The translations under genes and the position numbers were made by a program. Source: Litchfieldella anticariensis FP35 = DSM 16096 (GTDB lineage: Bacteria; Pseudomonadota; Gammaproteobacteria; Pseudomonadales; Halomonadaceae). From it: DNA of 64,000 bases. The DNA lies in the NCBI RefSeq assembly GCF_000409775.1, contig NZ_KE332377.1, positions 744,001-808,000 of the forward strand. Reading direction: 5' to 3'. Under the pieces are notes generated by a model. That model made no database searches. It saw nothing but the letters and a program-made list of their open reading frames with translations, and had not been told where the DNA came from. This document shows positions 52,978-62,640 of the stretch, piece after piece (position 1 is the first letter of the stretch; each line of letters opens with the position of its first letter).

Positions 52978-54159
52978 ATGACATACCGAACGGCCCGCCG
53001 CCAGGCCTCCTGCCTGGCGGGTGCTCTTTTTTTGACCATTGTAGGCCTTGCCGCTACTGCGCAAGCCCACCCCGGCCTCTCCTCTTATCCCTATAGTTCC
53101 GATGAAACACCCACGCATTTCATGGAGGAACTGGTACTCGAGCCAGCCGCAGCGGAAAGTGCCTGGGCCCGGTTACGCGACGCCTTTCAGTGGCAGACCG
53201 ACACTCACCGGCCACGTGTTCAGGAATGGATAGATCGCTATCTGTCCAGCCCTGAAAACATTGCCGAAATCACCGAACGCGCCACGCCCTGGCTACGCTG
53301 GATCACCCGGCAACTCGAGGCCCGCGATCTACCTGGCGAGATCGCCCTGCTACCTTTCGTGGAAAGCTCTTTCGATCCCGCAGCCCGCAGCTCTCGAGGC
53401 GCCAGCGGGCTTTGGCAATTCATGCCGGGAACCGCTGATGCACTGGGCCTTCCGCGCAACGGTGTGTATGACGGCCGTCTCGATGTCGTGGCCTCGACCA
53501 ATGCTGCTCTCGACTACATCCAGCAGCAAGCCGAGCAGTGGTACGAGGGCGACATGGAACTCGCACTTGCCGCCTACAACGCCGGTGCCGGCACCGTGAA
53601 CAAGGCACGTCGCGCCGCCTCCAGCCGTGGAGAATCCGACGACTACTGGCATCTTGAACTGCCCGGCGAAACCATGCATTACCTGCCCAAGCTGCTGGCC
53701 ATTTCGGCCATCATCGCCGAGCCGGACAAGTACGACATCGTGTTACCGGATATCGCGGATGCACCCGCCATTGCTGAAGTCGAACTAGAGAAAACACTTA
53801 ACCTCAAAGATGCCGCCATATTGGCTGGCACCACACGTGAAGCACTTGAAGCACTCAACCCTGGCCTTCTCAATGGGACCTTATCGCCCTCCTACTCCAA
53901 CGTCTTGCTGGTACCGGCGGAAAGCCACGAGACGCTAGTCGCCAGCCTGGAGACGCTGCAACCATCCAAGACGCCTTCGGGAAGCGATACCTATGTCGTA
54001 CAACGCGGTGACAACCTCTCGACTATCGCCGCCATGCATGGCATTTCTCTGGCCATGATCCGTGAATATAACGCTCTGGACGGTGACCTGATCCGTGAAG
54101 GTCAGATACTGTTGATACCACAACCTACATTCGCCCAGGCTCAGGCCTCCAGCAGCTGA
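52978..54159 (+). CDS. mltD: Lytic transglycosylase MltD-like with LysM domain
   Basis: 393 residues. Signal peptide about 1-30 (cut near TAQA-HPG), no lipobox, unlike lipoprotein MltD of E. coli. SLT domain about 115-225 with PFVESSFDPAARSSRGASGL (catalytic Glu in VESSF), WQFMPGTADALGL and LALAAYNAGAGTVNKA, then one clear C-terminal LysM repeat (YVVQRGDNLSTIAAMHGISL). It cleaves peptidoglycan glycan strands in the periplasm. GAGGAA precedes the ATG. A terminator-like hairpin lies inside the signal-peptide codons. Confidence 0.92.
   Translation: MTYRTARRQASCLAGALFLTIVGLAATAQAHPGLSSYPYSSDETPTHFMEELVLEPAAAESAWARLRDAFQWQTDTHRPRVQEWIDRYLSSPENIAEITERATPWLRWITRQLEARDLPGEIALLPFVESSFDPAARSSRGASGLWQFMPGTADALGLPRNGVYDGRLDVVASTNAALDYIQQQAEQWYEGDMELALAAYNAGAGTVNKARRAASSRGESDDYWHLELPGETMHYLPKLLAISAIIAEPDKYDIVLPDIADAPAIAEVELEKTLNLKDAAILAGTTREALEALNPGLLNGTLSPSYSNVLLVPAESHETLVASLETLQPSKTPSGSDTYVVQRGDNLSTIAAMHGISLAMIREYNALDGDLIREGQILLIPQPTFAQAQASSS
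52998..53033 (+). terminator. Terminator-like hairpin inside the start of mltD
   Basis: CCGCCAGGC (52998-53006) and GCCTGGCGG (53012-53020) form a 9-bp stem with loop CTCCT, then GTGCTC and seven T. This is a textbook intrinsic terminator, but it falls in codons 7-19 of mltD. It could end gloB read-through and attenuate mltD depending on translation. Confidence 0.6.
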
Positions 54160-54255
54160 CCCAATATCTGCTTGAAAAGCTCTGCCTGGATAGGGTTGAA
54201 GCTACGCTGACAGTCGGTATTTACAATTGCGACTGCGGCTGACACTTTAGCGATG

Positions 54256-54274
54256 GGCGGCCAGGCTGGCCGCC
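54256..54274 (+). terminator. Hairpin between mltD and yejA
   Basis: GGCGGCCA and TGGCCGCC form an 8-bp stem with loop GGC, about 100 bases after mltD. No T-tract follows (ATATTGTGG). The rest of the 180-bp gap shows nothing else definite. Confidence 0.45.
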
Positions 54275-54339
54275 ATATTGTGGTGTACTGCAACGTCAGG
54301 CAGTGCCTCATTTCTTGAATGACCTCAAGGATGTCATCC

Positions 54340-56184
54340 ATGCTTGCTGTCCATCGCCGCTTGGCTGCCCTGCCACTTGTCGCCATGTTGTTCCTGGTCG
54401 TCATGGCCTTGCCAGCCTTCGCGCAGGATGACGTGCCCACGGTTCACGGCTTGGCACTCTACGACGAACCGGCCTTGCCACCCGATTTTTCCCACTTCCC
54501 CTATGTCAACCCCGACGCCCCCAAGGGGGGCAGTATGGTTCGCTCCGCGGTAGGCAGCAGCTTCGACTCGACTAACCCTTTCATCATCAGGGGCACCCCG
54601 GCGATCGGCATTGGCGAAATATACGACACGCTAGTGGAAAGCAATCCCGATGAACCCTTTTCCGTTTATGGATTGCTCGCTGAAGGCATTCGTCTCGACC
54701 CCGAACGCCATTGGATCGAATTCGACCTGCGGCCCGATGCACGCTTCCACGATGGCGAGCCGGTCACCGCTGAGGATGTGGTATTCAGTTTCGAGCTACT
54801 GATGGAGAAAGGTAGTCCCTTCTATGGTGCTTACTATGCCGATGTCGACCAGGTCACGGCTCTGGATGAGCACACCGTACGTTTCGAATTCAGCAATAAC
54901 CTGTCTCGTGAGCTGCCCCTGATCGTCGGTCAATTGCCCATCCTGCCCAAGCACTACTGGAGTGAACATGATTTCACCTCTCCCACTCTGGCACGGCATC
55001 CTGGCTCGGGGCCTTATCGTATTGCAGAAGTCGATCCTGGACGGCGCATCGTCTATGAACGAGTACCCGACTATTGGGGCCAAAACCTGCCGGTGAAACG
55101 CGGCCGTCACAACATCGACCGCCTGATCTACGATTACTATCGCGATCGCGACGTAGCCATGGAAGCCTTCAAGGCCGGGGTCATGGATCTTCGTATCGAT
55201 GCCCGAGCCGCCACCTGGGCTACCGGCTACGACTTCCCGGCCTATCAGGAGGGTTATGTCAAGCGCCTCACCATTCCTGATGGCCAGCCGGCCGCCATGC
55301 AGGCCTATGCCATCAACTTGCGCAAGGAGAAGTTTCAGGACATACGAGTGCGCGAAGCGCTCAACCTAGCCTTCGACTTTCCCTGGCTCAACGCCAATAT
55401 CTTCTATGACAGCTACAAGCGCACCAGGAGCTTCTTCCAGAATTCAGAAATGGCCGCCGAAGGGCTCCCCAACGAAGCCGAACTGAAACTCCTCGAACCT
55501 TTTCGCGACCAATTACCTGAACGCGTCTTCACTGAACCGCTTCCCATCGATCACCCGAAAAACCTTCGCGATCGCCTGAAACTAGCCTACGATCTATTGC
55601 TTGATGCCGGCTACGAAGTGCGTGATGGCGTACTGGTGAATAGCGAAAACGGCAGAACTCTGACAGTGGAAGTGTTGCTATACGACACGGGCCTGGAACG
55701 TGTCGTACAACCAATGCTGCGCAACCTGTCACGACTGGGCATTCGGGGAAGTATTCGTATCGTCGACGTCAATCAATATCTCAACCGTTTGCGCAGTTTC
55801 GATTTCGACCTGGTGACCGCGCAGTTCCCGCAGTCTAATAACCCGGGGAATGAGCAACGCGAATTCTGGACCAGCGCCTATGCCGAACAGCCCCAGGCGC
55901 GCAACATCATGGGGCTGAGCAACCCAGTGGTAGATGCCTTGGTGGACAAACTGATCCGTGCCGATAGCCGCGAAGAACTCAATACTCGTGCACATGCGTT
56001 GGACCGAGTGCTGCGCTTCGGCTTCTATGTCATTCCCCATTATCATTCGGGCGAAACCCGCATCGCCATGTGGGATAAGTTCGACTATCCCGATTTCCCC
56101 GAATACGGTATCGACCTATCATCCTGGTGGGTCGATCCCGAACGGGAAGATGAGATCCTGCGCCGTCAGGGGCGAGCCAAGTAG
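54340..56184 (+). CDS. yejA: ABC transporter peptide-binding protein YejA
   Basis: 614 residues. Signal peptide about 1-28 (cleavage near AFA-QDD). SBP_bac_5 family: FPYVNPDAPKGGSMVRSAVG at the mature start and LVESNPDEPFSVYGLLAEGI; ARFHDGEPVTAEDVVFSFEL is the family core. In E. coli YejABEF imports oligopeptides and microcin C. ATG 54340 has AAGG nine bases upstream; two in-frame ATGs at 54319 and 54331 are less suited. First gene of yejABEF. Confidence 0.94.
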   Translation: MLAVHRRLAALPLVAMLFLVVMALPAFAQDDVPTVHGLALYDEPALPPDFSHFPYVNPDAPKGGSMVRSAVGSSFDSTNPFIIRGTPAIGIGEIYDTLVESNPDEPFSVYGLLAEGIRLDPERHWIEFDLRPDARFHDGEPVTAEDVVFSFELLMEKGSPFYGAYYADVDQVTALDEHTVRFEFSNNLSRELPLIVGQLPILPKHYWSEHDFTSPTLARHPGSGPYRIAEVDPGRRIVYERVPDYWGQNLPVKRGRHNIDRLIYDYYRDRDVAMEAFKAGVMDLRIDARAATWATGYDFPAYQEGYVKRLTIPDGQPAAMQAYAINLRKEKFQDIRVREALNLAFDFPWLNANIFYDSYKRTRSFFQNSEMAAEGLPNEAELKLLEPFRDQLPERVFTEPLPIDHPKNLRDRLKLAYDLLLDAGYEVRDGVLVNSENGRTLTVEVLLYDTGLERVVQPMLRNLSRLGIRGSIRIVDVNQYLNRLRSFDFDLVTAQFPQSNNPGNEQREFWTSAYAEQPQARNIMGLSNPVVDALVDKLIRADSREELNTRAHALDRVLRFGFYVIPHYHSGETRIAMWDKFDYPDFPEYGIDLSSWWVDPEREDEILRRQGRAK

Positions 56185-56211
56185 CAGAAAGACAATCGAT
56201 AAGGATGCATC

Positions 56212-57285
56212 GTGGCCAGCTATATTCTTCGCCGACTGCTACTGATGATTCCCACCCTGCTGGGCATCATGCTGCTCAACTTCATCATCGTTCAGGCTGC
56301 CCCGGGCGGCCCTATCGATCAGTTGCTGGCCCGCTTTGAGGGCATGGACTCCATGGCCAGCACGCGTCTTGACGTAGGTGGCGGAGAGGTAGTGACACGG
56401 GATGAGTCAAGGGGCTCGCGAGGGGTGGATCCGCGTTTCATCGAACAGCTGGAGAAGCAGTTCGGCTTCGACCAGCCTGCTCATGAACGCTTTCTCGGGA
56501 TGATCGGCGACTACGCGACTTTTGACTTCGGAAACAGTTTCTTTCGTGATCGGCCCGTCGTATCACTGATGATCGAGCGCTTGCCAGTATCTATCTCGCT
56601 GGGCCTGTGGACCACCCTACTGGTCTACCTGGTGTCTATCCCACTAGGCATTCGCAAGGCACTGCAACACGGCTCATCCTTCGACATATGGACCTCAGGG
56701 TTAGTGATCGTGGGCTATGCCATCCCCGGCTTCCTGTTCGCCATCCTGCTGATCGTCCTGTTCGCCGGCGGCAGTTATTGGGATCTCTTTCCACTGCGCG
56801 GACTCGTTTCTCCCAATTTCGAGGATTTATCCACCTGGAGCAAGATCAAGGACTACTTCTGGCATATCACCTTACCAGTGATAGCCATGACGATCGGCAG
56901 TTTTGCCACTCTGACCATGTTGACCAAGAACAGCTTTCTCGATGAGATTCACAAGCAGTACGTACTGACGGCTCGAGCCAAGGGCGCCAGCGACCGTCGT
57001 GTCCTCTACGGCCATGTCTTTCGCAACGGCATGCTGATCATCATCGCCGGCATGCCTTCCGCACTGGTTACCATCTTCTTCACCGGCTCACTACTGATCG
57101 AGGTGATCTTCTCGCTGGAAGGCTTGGGACTGTTGGGTTTCGAAGCAGTGATGCAGCGCGACTATCCGGTGATCTTCGGCACTCTCTACCTCTATACCTT
57201 GATCGGACTGATTCTCAAGTTGATCTCCGATCTCACCTATGTATGGGTAGATCCACGCATCGATTTCGAGACTCGGGAGTCCTGA
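56212..57285 (+). CDS. yejB: ABC transporter permease YejB
   Basis: 357 residues, GTG start at 56212 with AAGG seven bases ahead. Opp/Dpp-type permease: N-terminal [20 protein letters not shown], a long periplasmic loop about 35-120, then five membrane segments and the EAA loop around [20 protein letters not shown]. The fold pairs with YejE to form the channel for peptides bound by YejA. Confidence 0.95.
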   Translation: MASYILRRLLLMIPTLLGIMLLNFIIVQAAPGGPIDQLLARFEGMDSMASTRLDVGGGEVVTRDESRGSRGVDPRFIEQLEKQFGFDQPAHERFLGMIGDYATFDFGNSFFRDRPVVSLMIERLPVSISLGLWTTLLVYLVSIPLGIRKALQHGSSFDIWTSGLVIVGYAIPGFLFAILLIVLFAGGSYWDLFPLRGLVSPNFEDLSTWSKIKDYFWHITLPVIAMTIGSFATLTMLTKNSFLDEIHKQYVLTARAKGASDRRVLYGHVFRNGMLIIIAGMPSALVTIFFTGSLLIEVIFSLEGLGLLGFEAVMQRDYPVIFGTLYLYTLIGLILKLISDLTYVWVDPRIDFETRES

Positions 57286-57288
57286 CCG

Positions 57289-58365
57289 ATGTCGGCAACC
57301 ATGACCCTTTCACCCATCTCCCGCCGCCGCCTGGCAGTCTTCCGACACAACCGACGCGCCTGGATTTCGCTGTGGATATTCCTGGTCCTATTCGGCATCA
57401 GCTTGTGTGCCGAGCTGATCGCCAATGACAAGCCTCTTATCATGCGCTACGACGGCCAGTGGTACGCGCCGCTGCTCGTGGACTATCCCGAAACCGAATT
57501 CGGTGGGTTCCTACCCACGGGTACCGACTACCACGACCCCTTCATCATAGAGCAGTTGGAGACCCACGGCTGGGCTCTGTGGCCACCAATTCCCTTCTCC
57601 TATCAGACACTCGACATGCAGATGCGTCAGCCTTCACCGTCGCCTCCCGACAGTCGTCACTGGCTAGGTACCGACGACCAAGGGCGCGATGTCCTGGCTC
57701 GCGTGATCTACGGCTTTCGACTGTCAGTATTCTTCGCTTTGGTGTTGACCGTGGGGTCGTTGGTATTGGGCGTCGTGTTCGGCGGTATTCAGGGCTATTT
57801 CGGCGGCAAGACCGATCTCATCGGACAACGCCTCATCGAAATCTGGTCCGGGCTACCGGTGCTGTTCCTGTTGATCATCCTTGCTAGCCTGGTACAGCCC
57901 AACCTATGGTGGCTATTGGGCATCATGCTATTGTTCTCATGGCTAGGCTTGGTCGACGTCGTGCGAGCGGAATTCCTGCGCGCTCGCAACCTCGAATACG
58001 TACGCGCGGCCAAGGCACTGGGATTACCTTCTCATCTGATCATGCGGCGACATGTATTGCCCAATGCCATGGTCGCTACCCTGACCTTTATCCCGTTCCT
58101 GTTCACCGGCGCCATTACCACGCTCACGGCTCTCGACTTCCTGGGGTTCGGCTTACCGCCGGGCTCACCCTCGTTGGGCGAACTCGTGGCCCAAGGCAAG
58201 AACAACCTGCAAGCTCCCTGGCTAGGAATTACGGCTTTCGTCAGCCTTTCGGTCATGCTGTCGCTATTGGTCTTCATCGGTGAAGGCCTGCGTGATGCCT
58301 TCGATCCACGCCATATTCAGGCCACTAATGGCACAGCCACGAGGATAACGCCGCATGCCAGTTGA
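57289..58365 (+). CDS. yejE: ABC transporter permease YejE
   Basis: 358 residues. Starts after three bases. First membrane segment about 25-45, a periplasmic loop typical of YejE with WLGTDDQGRDVLARVIYGFR, then five membrane segments and the EAA loop YVRAAKALGLPSHLIMRRHV. Second permease of the Yej importer. Its end overlaps yejF by 11 bp. Confidence 0.95.
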   Translation: MSATMTLSPISRRRLAVFRHNRRAWISLWIFLVLFGISLCAELIANDKPLIMRYDGQWYAPLLVDYPETEFGGFLPTGTDYHDPFIIEQLETHGWALWPPIPFSYQTLDMQMRQPSPSPPDSRHWLGTDDQGRDVLARVIYGFRLSVFFALVLTVGSLVLGVVFGGIQGYFGGKTDLIGQRLIEIWSGLPVLFLLIILASLVQPNLWWLLGIMLLFSWLGLVDVVRAEFLRARNLEYVRAAKALGLPSHLIMRRHVLPNAMVATLTFIPFLFTGAITTLTALDFLGFGLPPGSPSLGELVAQGKNNLQAPWLGITAFVSLSVMLSLLVFIGEGLRDAFDPRHIQATNGTATRITPHAS

Positions 58366-59953
58366 ACCCCTCTTTCGCTTACAGGATCTCTCCGTCGCTT
58401 TCGATGGCGTGACGGTCGTCGATCGGCTGTCACTGGAAGTCCGCCGCGGCGAAACGTTGGCACTGGTCGGTGAATCAGGATCCGGCAAGTCGGTCAGCGC
58501 CCTTGGAGCCATGGACCTGCTACCGGCCAATGCCGCCGTCAGCGGAGGCCGTTGGCTGGAAGATACAAGCCTAGATCATTTGTCGGCCCGCGCATGGCGC
58601 GCTCTGCGCGGTGGCCGAGTGGGTTTCATTTTTCAGGAGCCCATGACATCGCTCAACCCCCTGCACACCGTAGCCAAACAAATTGGCGAGACACTGCGTC
58701 TGCATCAGGGACTCAGCGGTCGTGCCGCACGCGAACGCACTCGCGAATTGCTGGTGCAGGTCAAGCTGCCACGTCCCGACGAACTGCTCGATGCCTGGCC
58801 GCATCAACTTTCCGGCGGGCAGCGCCAGCGCGTGATGATTGCTATGGCGATAGCCAACGATCCCGTGCTACTGATTGCCGATGAACCGACCACCGCTCTT
58901 GACGTCACCGTGCAACGGGACATCCTCAATCTGCTCGACGAACTACGTGGCCACTACGGCATGGGTATGCTGTTCATCACCCACGATCTAAACCTGGTCA
59001 AACGCCACGCTGACAGAGTCTGCGTTCTCTACGAAGGACGTGAGCAGGAAACCGGCCCGGTCGGCGACGTCTTCGCCAATCCGCGCACTGCCTATACCCG
59101 AAACCTGATCAATGCTGAGCCAGAGGGCCAACCCCAGCCTCTCGCTTCACAGCACTCCTTACTTGATGCCAAACAGCTATCGGTGGCTTTCTCCCGCCCC
59201 AAGCGCTGGCTGTTTGGCAAGCAGCCAGCCCCGTTCGTGGCCGTGCAGCCGTTATCGCTCGAACTGGCTCGTGGCGAAACACTGGGTATCGTCGGTGAAT
59301 CCGGATCGGGCAAGACGACACTGGCCATGGCACTGCTACGCCTGACTCCCAGTCAAGGAGAAATACGTTTCGATGACGAACGCCTGGACAGACTTACCGG
59401 AAATGACCTTCGCAAGCATCGAAAACGTTTCCAGATCGTCTTTCAGGATCCTTACGGGTCACTCTCACCACGTCTACCGGTTTCCGAGATCATCAGTGAG
59501 GGTTTGAGATTCCACCATCCGGAACTCTCCGAGCAAGAAGTCCTACACCGTGTGCAAGCGACACTCAAGGAAGTCGGATTGCCACAAGATTGCGCCTCAC
59601 GCTATCCACATGAGTTCTCCGGCGGCCAACGCCAGCGCATCGCGGTGGCGAGAGCCATCATTCTCGAACCCGAACTCGTGGTGCTAGACGAACCCACGTC
59701 GGCGCTGGATCGCAGTGTACAGAAACAGCTCGTGATCCTGCTTCGTGATCTCCAGCGCAAACGTGGTCTCAGTTATCTGTTCATCAGTCACGATCTGGCA
59801 GTGGTCCGGGCCATGGCTCACCGAGTGCTCGTACTCAAGGATGGGGAGGTCGTGGAGCAAGGCGAATGCGATCAAGTACTCGGTGCTCCTCGCCACTCCT
59901 ACACCCAAGCCCTAGTGGAATCCTCGGGCCTGGGCATGATGGCCAGCGCCTGA
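58355..59953 (+). CDS. yejF: ABC transporter fused ATPase YejF
   Basis: 532 residues with two complete ATP-binding cassettes. First: GESGSGKS (about 42), [33 protein letters not shown]. Second: GESGSGKTT (about 315), [28 protein letters not shown]. Energises YejBE. The 11-bp overlap with yejE shows coupling. Last gene of the operon; the following 71-bp gap to convergent rsuA shows no clear terminator. Confidence 0.95.
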   Translation: MPVEPLFRLQDLSVAFDGVTVVDRLSLEVRRGETLALVGESGSGKSVSALGAMDLLPANAAVSGGRWLEDTSLDHLSARAWRALRGGRVGFIFQEPMTSLNPLHTVAKQIGETLRLHQGLSGRAARERTRELLVQVKLPRPDELLDAWPHQLSGGQRQRVMIAMAIANDPVLLIADEPTTALDVTVQRDILNLLDELRGHYGMGMLFITHDLNLVKRHADRVCVLYEGREQETGPVGDVFANPRTAYTRNLINAEPEGQPQPLASQHSLLDAKQLSVAFSRPKRWLFGKQPAPFVAVQPLSLELARGETLGIVGESGSGKTTLAMALLRLTPSQGEIRFDDERLDRLTGNDLRKHRKRFQIVFQDPYGSLSPRLPVSEIISEGLRFHHPELSEQEVLHRVQATLKEVGLPQDCASRYPHEFSGGQRQRIAVARAIILEPELVVLDEPTSALDRSVQKQLVILLRDLQRKRGLSYLFISHDLAVVRAMAHRVLVLKDGEVVEQGECDQVLGAPRHSYTQALVESSGLGMMASA

Positions 59954-60024
59954 CCTCTGGGAACGGAACCAATGGGAATAGACTAGGTTTGACAGCAGTT
60001 CGGCAAGGAAGATAACGGTATAAG

Positions 60025-60738
60025 TCAGAAAACGGCAATTTCATCGGCCGTTAATTCTCGCCACTCGCCCGGCGCCAGTGTCGCATCCAGCGTGATGTCT
60101 CCAATCGACTCGCGATGCAGCGCCTCGACACGATTGCCGATGGCGGCAAACATGCGCTTCACCTGATGATACTTTCCTTCGTAAATCGTCAGTCTGACCT
60201 TGTGATCTGAAAGCAACTCGAGCTCAGCAGGTCGTGTTGGCTTCTCTTCGCCATCAAGCAGTATCCCCTCGCCAAAGACCTTCACCGCCGCTTCGGCATC
60301 CTTCCCTTCCAGAGGGTCGGCTAGGCTTGCGCGATAAACCTTCGCACATTGTCGTCGCGGCGAGGTGATACGATGCGCCCATTGGCCATCGTCGGTCAGC
60401 AGCACCAGTCCGGTCGTGTCTACATCAAGCCGCCCAACGGCCTGTAGCCGCTCCACCTTAGGCAAGTCGACCAGATCAGTTACGATCGGGTACAACCCTC
60501 GACGAGCCGTACATTCGACCCCCACCGGCTTTTTGACCGGCTTGTGCAGCATCAGATAACGCAGGCCGACCAATATCAAGGTCCGCCCCAACCACTGAAC
60601 ACGACTATGAGCGTCGACCTGGGTAGCAGGATTTTTGACCACCTCACCATCGACACTAACCTCCTCGCGGTGCATGGCCTTCTTGGCTAATGTGCGAGTC
60701 AACTCCGTGGTCTCGCAGAGAAACTTGTCCAGGCGCAT
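60025..60738 (-). CDS. rsuA: 16S rRNA pseudouridine(516) synthase RsuA
   Basis: 237 residues. S4 domain at the N-terminus (MRLDKFLCETTELTRTLAKK), then the RluB/E/F-RsuA synthase core with catalytic Asp in GRLDVDTTGLVLLTDDG and KVYRASL and YEGKYHQVKRMFAAIGN. Modifies U516 of 16S rRNA. Its ATG directly follows the TAG of the amidase gene, so the two are co-translated. RluE-like specificity cannot be fully excluded, but the S4 domain favours RsuA. Confidence 0.93.
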   Translation of the reverse strand: MRLDKFLCETTELTRTLAKKAMHREEVSVDGEVVKNPATQVDAHSRVQWLGRTLILVGLRYLMLHKPVKKPVGVECTARRGLYPIVTDLVDLPKVERLQAVGRLDVDTTGLVLLTDDGQWAHRITSPRRQCAKVYRASLADPLEGKDAEAAVKVFGEGILLDGEEKPTRPAELELLSDHKVRLTIYEGKYHQVKRMFAAIGNRVEALHRESIGDITLDATLAPGEWRELTADEIAVF

Positions 60739-61542
60739 CTAGGTCAGCACCTCGAAACGATCGGCATCCATCCAGGCCGGAAATTTTTCGCGGAACTGGG
60801 CCAACGTCTCGCGATCGAGGGTGGCGGTACGCAAGAAAGGTTGATCGCGCGGTTCATCGACTAGCGGTTCGCCCTTGAAATCGACCAGCATCGAGTCCCC
60901 GGCATAGTCCAGGCCCTTGGCATCTTCGCCGACCCGATTGACACCGATGACGTAGCAAAGATTCTCTATCGCCCGGGCCTGCAACAGCGTTCGCCAAGGT
61001 TGGCGTCGCGGTGCCGGCCAATTCGCGACACATAGCATCGCATCGTACTCGAACTTTTCATCACCACGGGGCTGCTGGCGCAACCAAACCGGGAAACGCA
61101 GGTCATAGCACACCGTCAACAATAGGCGGAATCCCTTGAGCTCGACGACGACGCGCTTCTGGCCCATGCCATATCGCTCGTGTTCCCCCGCCATACGAAA
61201 GAGATGTCGCTTGTCATAGTGAATTGGCTGACCACCGGGTGTGGCCCATATCATGCGGTTGTAATAATCGTTGCCATCCTGTACTGCCACACTGCCGGTC
61301 ACCACACAACCACGCCTATCGGCCTGCTCACGCAGCCAGGCAACGGTATGACTACTTTCCATTGGCTCAGCCATCTCGCGCGAATTCATGGTGAAACCGG
61401 TGGCGAACATTTCCGGCAGCACGATCAGATCGGTTTCCTCTCCTCCCAAGTCACCAAGTAACTCCTCGAGCATCTGGCAGTTGGCCTCGGGATTCTCCCA
61501 ACGCAGGTCGCACTGCACCAACGTAGTGCGTAACTTGCTCAT
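60739..61542 (-). CDS. yafV: Omega-amidase YafV (Nit2-like nitrilase superfamily)
   Basis: 267 residues. Catalytic triad Glu44 (VLPEMFATGF), Lys111 (HYDKRHLFRM) and Cys145 (LLTVCYDLRFPVWLRQ). The group hydrolyses 2-oxoglutaramate and 2-oxosuccinamate, cleaning up products of glutamine and asparagine transamination. GGAGG is eight bases before the ATG. Operon with rsuA. Confidence 0.92.
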   Translation of the reverse strand: MSKLRTTLVQCDLRWENPEANCQMLEELLGDLGGEETDLIVLPEMFATGFTMNSREMAEPMESSHTVAWLREQADRRGCVVTGSVAVQDGNDYYNRMIWATPGGQPIHYDKRHLFRMAGEHERYGMGQKRVVVELKGFRLLLTVCYDLRFPVWLRQQPRGDEKFEYDAMLCVANWPAPRRQPWRTLLQARAIENLCYVIGVNRVGEDAKGLDYAGDSMLVDFKGEPLVDEPRDQPFLRTATLDRETLAQFREKFPAWMDADRFEVLT

Positions 61543-61699
61543 TTCCTTGTCCTCCTATCGCTCGTCATGGCGGCCCAGTTCTCGTCGACAGCCTAAACGA
61601 GTCTTCGTTTCGTCGCAGCTTCCAGATGGCGTCCCCCCAGTAGCGCTGGGTTCGTAGCCGCATTGTGTTAGATTAGAGGTTTTCGATAATGAGGTCACG

Positions 61700-62632
61700 A
61701 TGAGTCTCGCCCCAGGCGCTTCCCCACCCATCGATCCAGAAGCCAGCAAAGGTGTGGGCTTTGGGCTAACCGCCTATTTGATGTGGGGTTGCTTCCCGCT
61801 CTTTTTCGCCCTGTTCGAGGGCATTCCCGCCTGGGAAGTTTTGATTCATCGGGTCATTTGGTCGTGCGTGTTCCTGGTCGGTCTGGTGACACTCTTGAGA
61901 CGCTGGGCCCCGGTCGTACGGGCTTTGGCCGAGCCAAGGCGCCTGGGGCGTGTTCTGGCGTGTGCGCTATTGATCGGGCTCAATTGGGGGATCTATATCT
62001 ATGCCGTGGAAAGTCGCCAGGTTTTCCAAGCCAGCTTAGGGTACTTCCTTACCCCACTGGTCAATGTCGCCTTGGGCATGCTGATACTGCGTGAAAAAAT
62101 GGCTTGGCTGCAGGGAGTCGCTGTCATCCTCGCCATGCTGGCTATTGCCATCCAGCTGTTGATACTGGGTGAATTGCCCTGGATCACGCTGACCTTGGCG
62201 CTTTCCTTCGGCACCTACGGCTTGCTACGCAAGCAAGTACCACTGGATGGGCTATCGGGCCTGTTCGTCGAAACGCTGCTGTTGCTTCCCTTGGGGCTCA
62301 TCGCCCTAGCCTGGTTGAGTGCCAGTGATGCCTCGCACTTCTTATCGACGCATCAAACGACTCTGCTGCTTATCGCCAGTGGTGTGATCACGGCGCTGCC
62401 CCTGATGGCGTTCGCTGGCGCCGCTCGTCGCCTTCGCCTGGCCACTCTGGGTTTCTTGATGTACTTGAATCCCAGCATTCAGTTCTTCATCGCCTTGCTG
62501 ATATTCCACGAGCCTCTGACAACGACCCAGCTCACCACCTTTGTCCTGATCTGGTCAGGGCTGGCGCTCTACTCGTGGTCGGCGTGGCAAACACGCTCCA
62601 AGCCGCGTAGGGCAGCACCTGATCAAGGATGA
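61700..62632 (+). CDS. rarD: EamA-family permease RarD
   Basis: 310 residues, ten hydrophobic segments in two EamA halves. GFGLTAYLMWGCFPLFFALF, HRVIWSCVFL, NWGIYIYAVESRQVFQASLG and LGFLMYLNPSIQFF are signature stretches of RarD, named for chloramphenicol resistance in Pseudomonas; real substrate unknown. GAGG lies five bases before the ATG. Ends eight bases from the convergent unknown gene. Confidence 0.92.
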   Translation: MSLAPGASPPIDPEASKGVGFGLTAYLMWGCFPLFFALFEGIPAWEVLIHRVIWSCVFLVGLVTLLRRWAPVVRALAEPRRLGRVLACALLIGLNWGIYIYAVESRQVFQASLGYFLTPLVNVALGMLILREKMAWLQGVAVILAMLAIAIQLLILGELPWITLTLALSFGTYGLLRKQVPLDGLSGLFVETLLLLPLGLIALAWLSASDASHFLSTHQTTLLLIASGVITALPLMAFAGAARRLRLATLGFLMYLNPSIQFFIALLIFHEPLTTTQLTTFVLIWSGLALYSWSAWQTRSKPRRAAPDQG

Positions 62633-62640
62633 CGCAGTGG

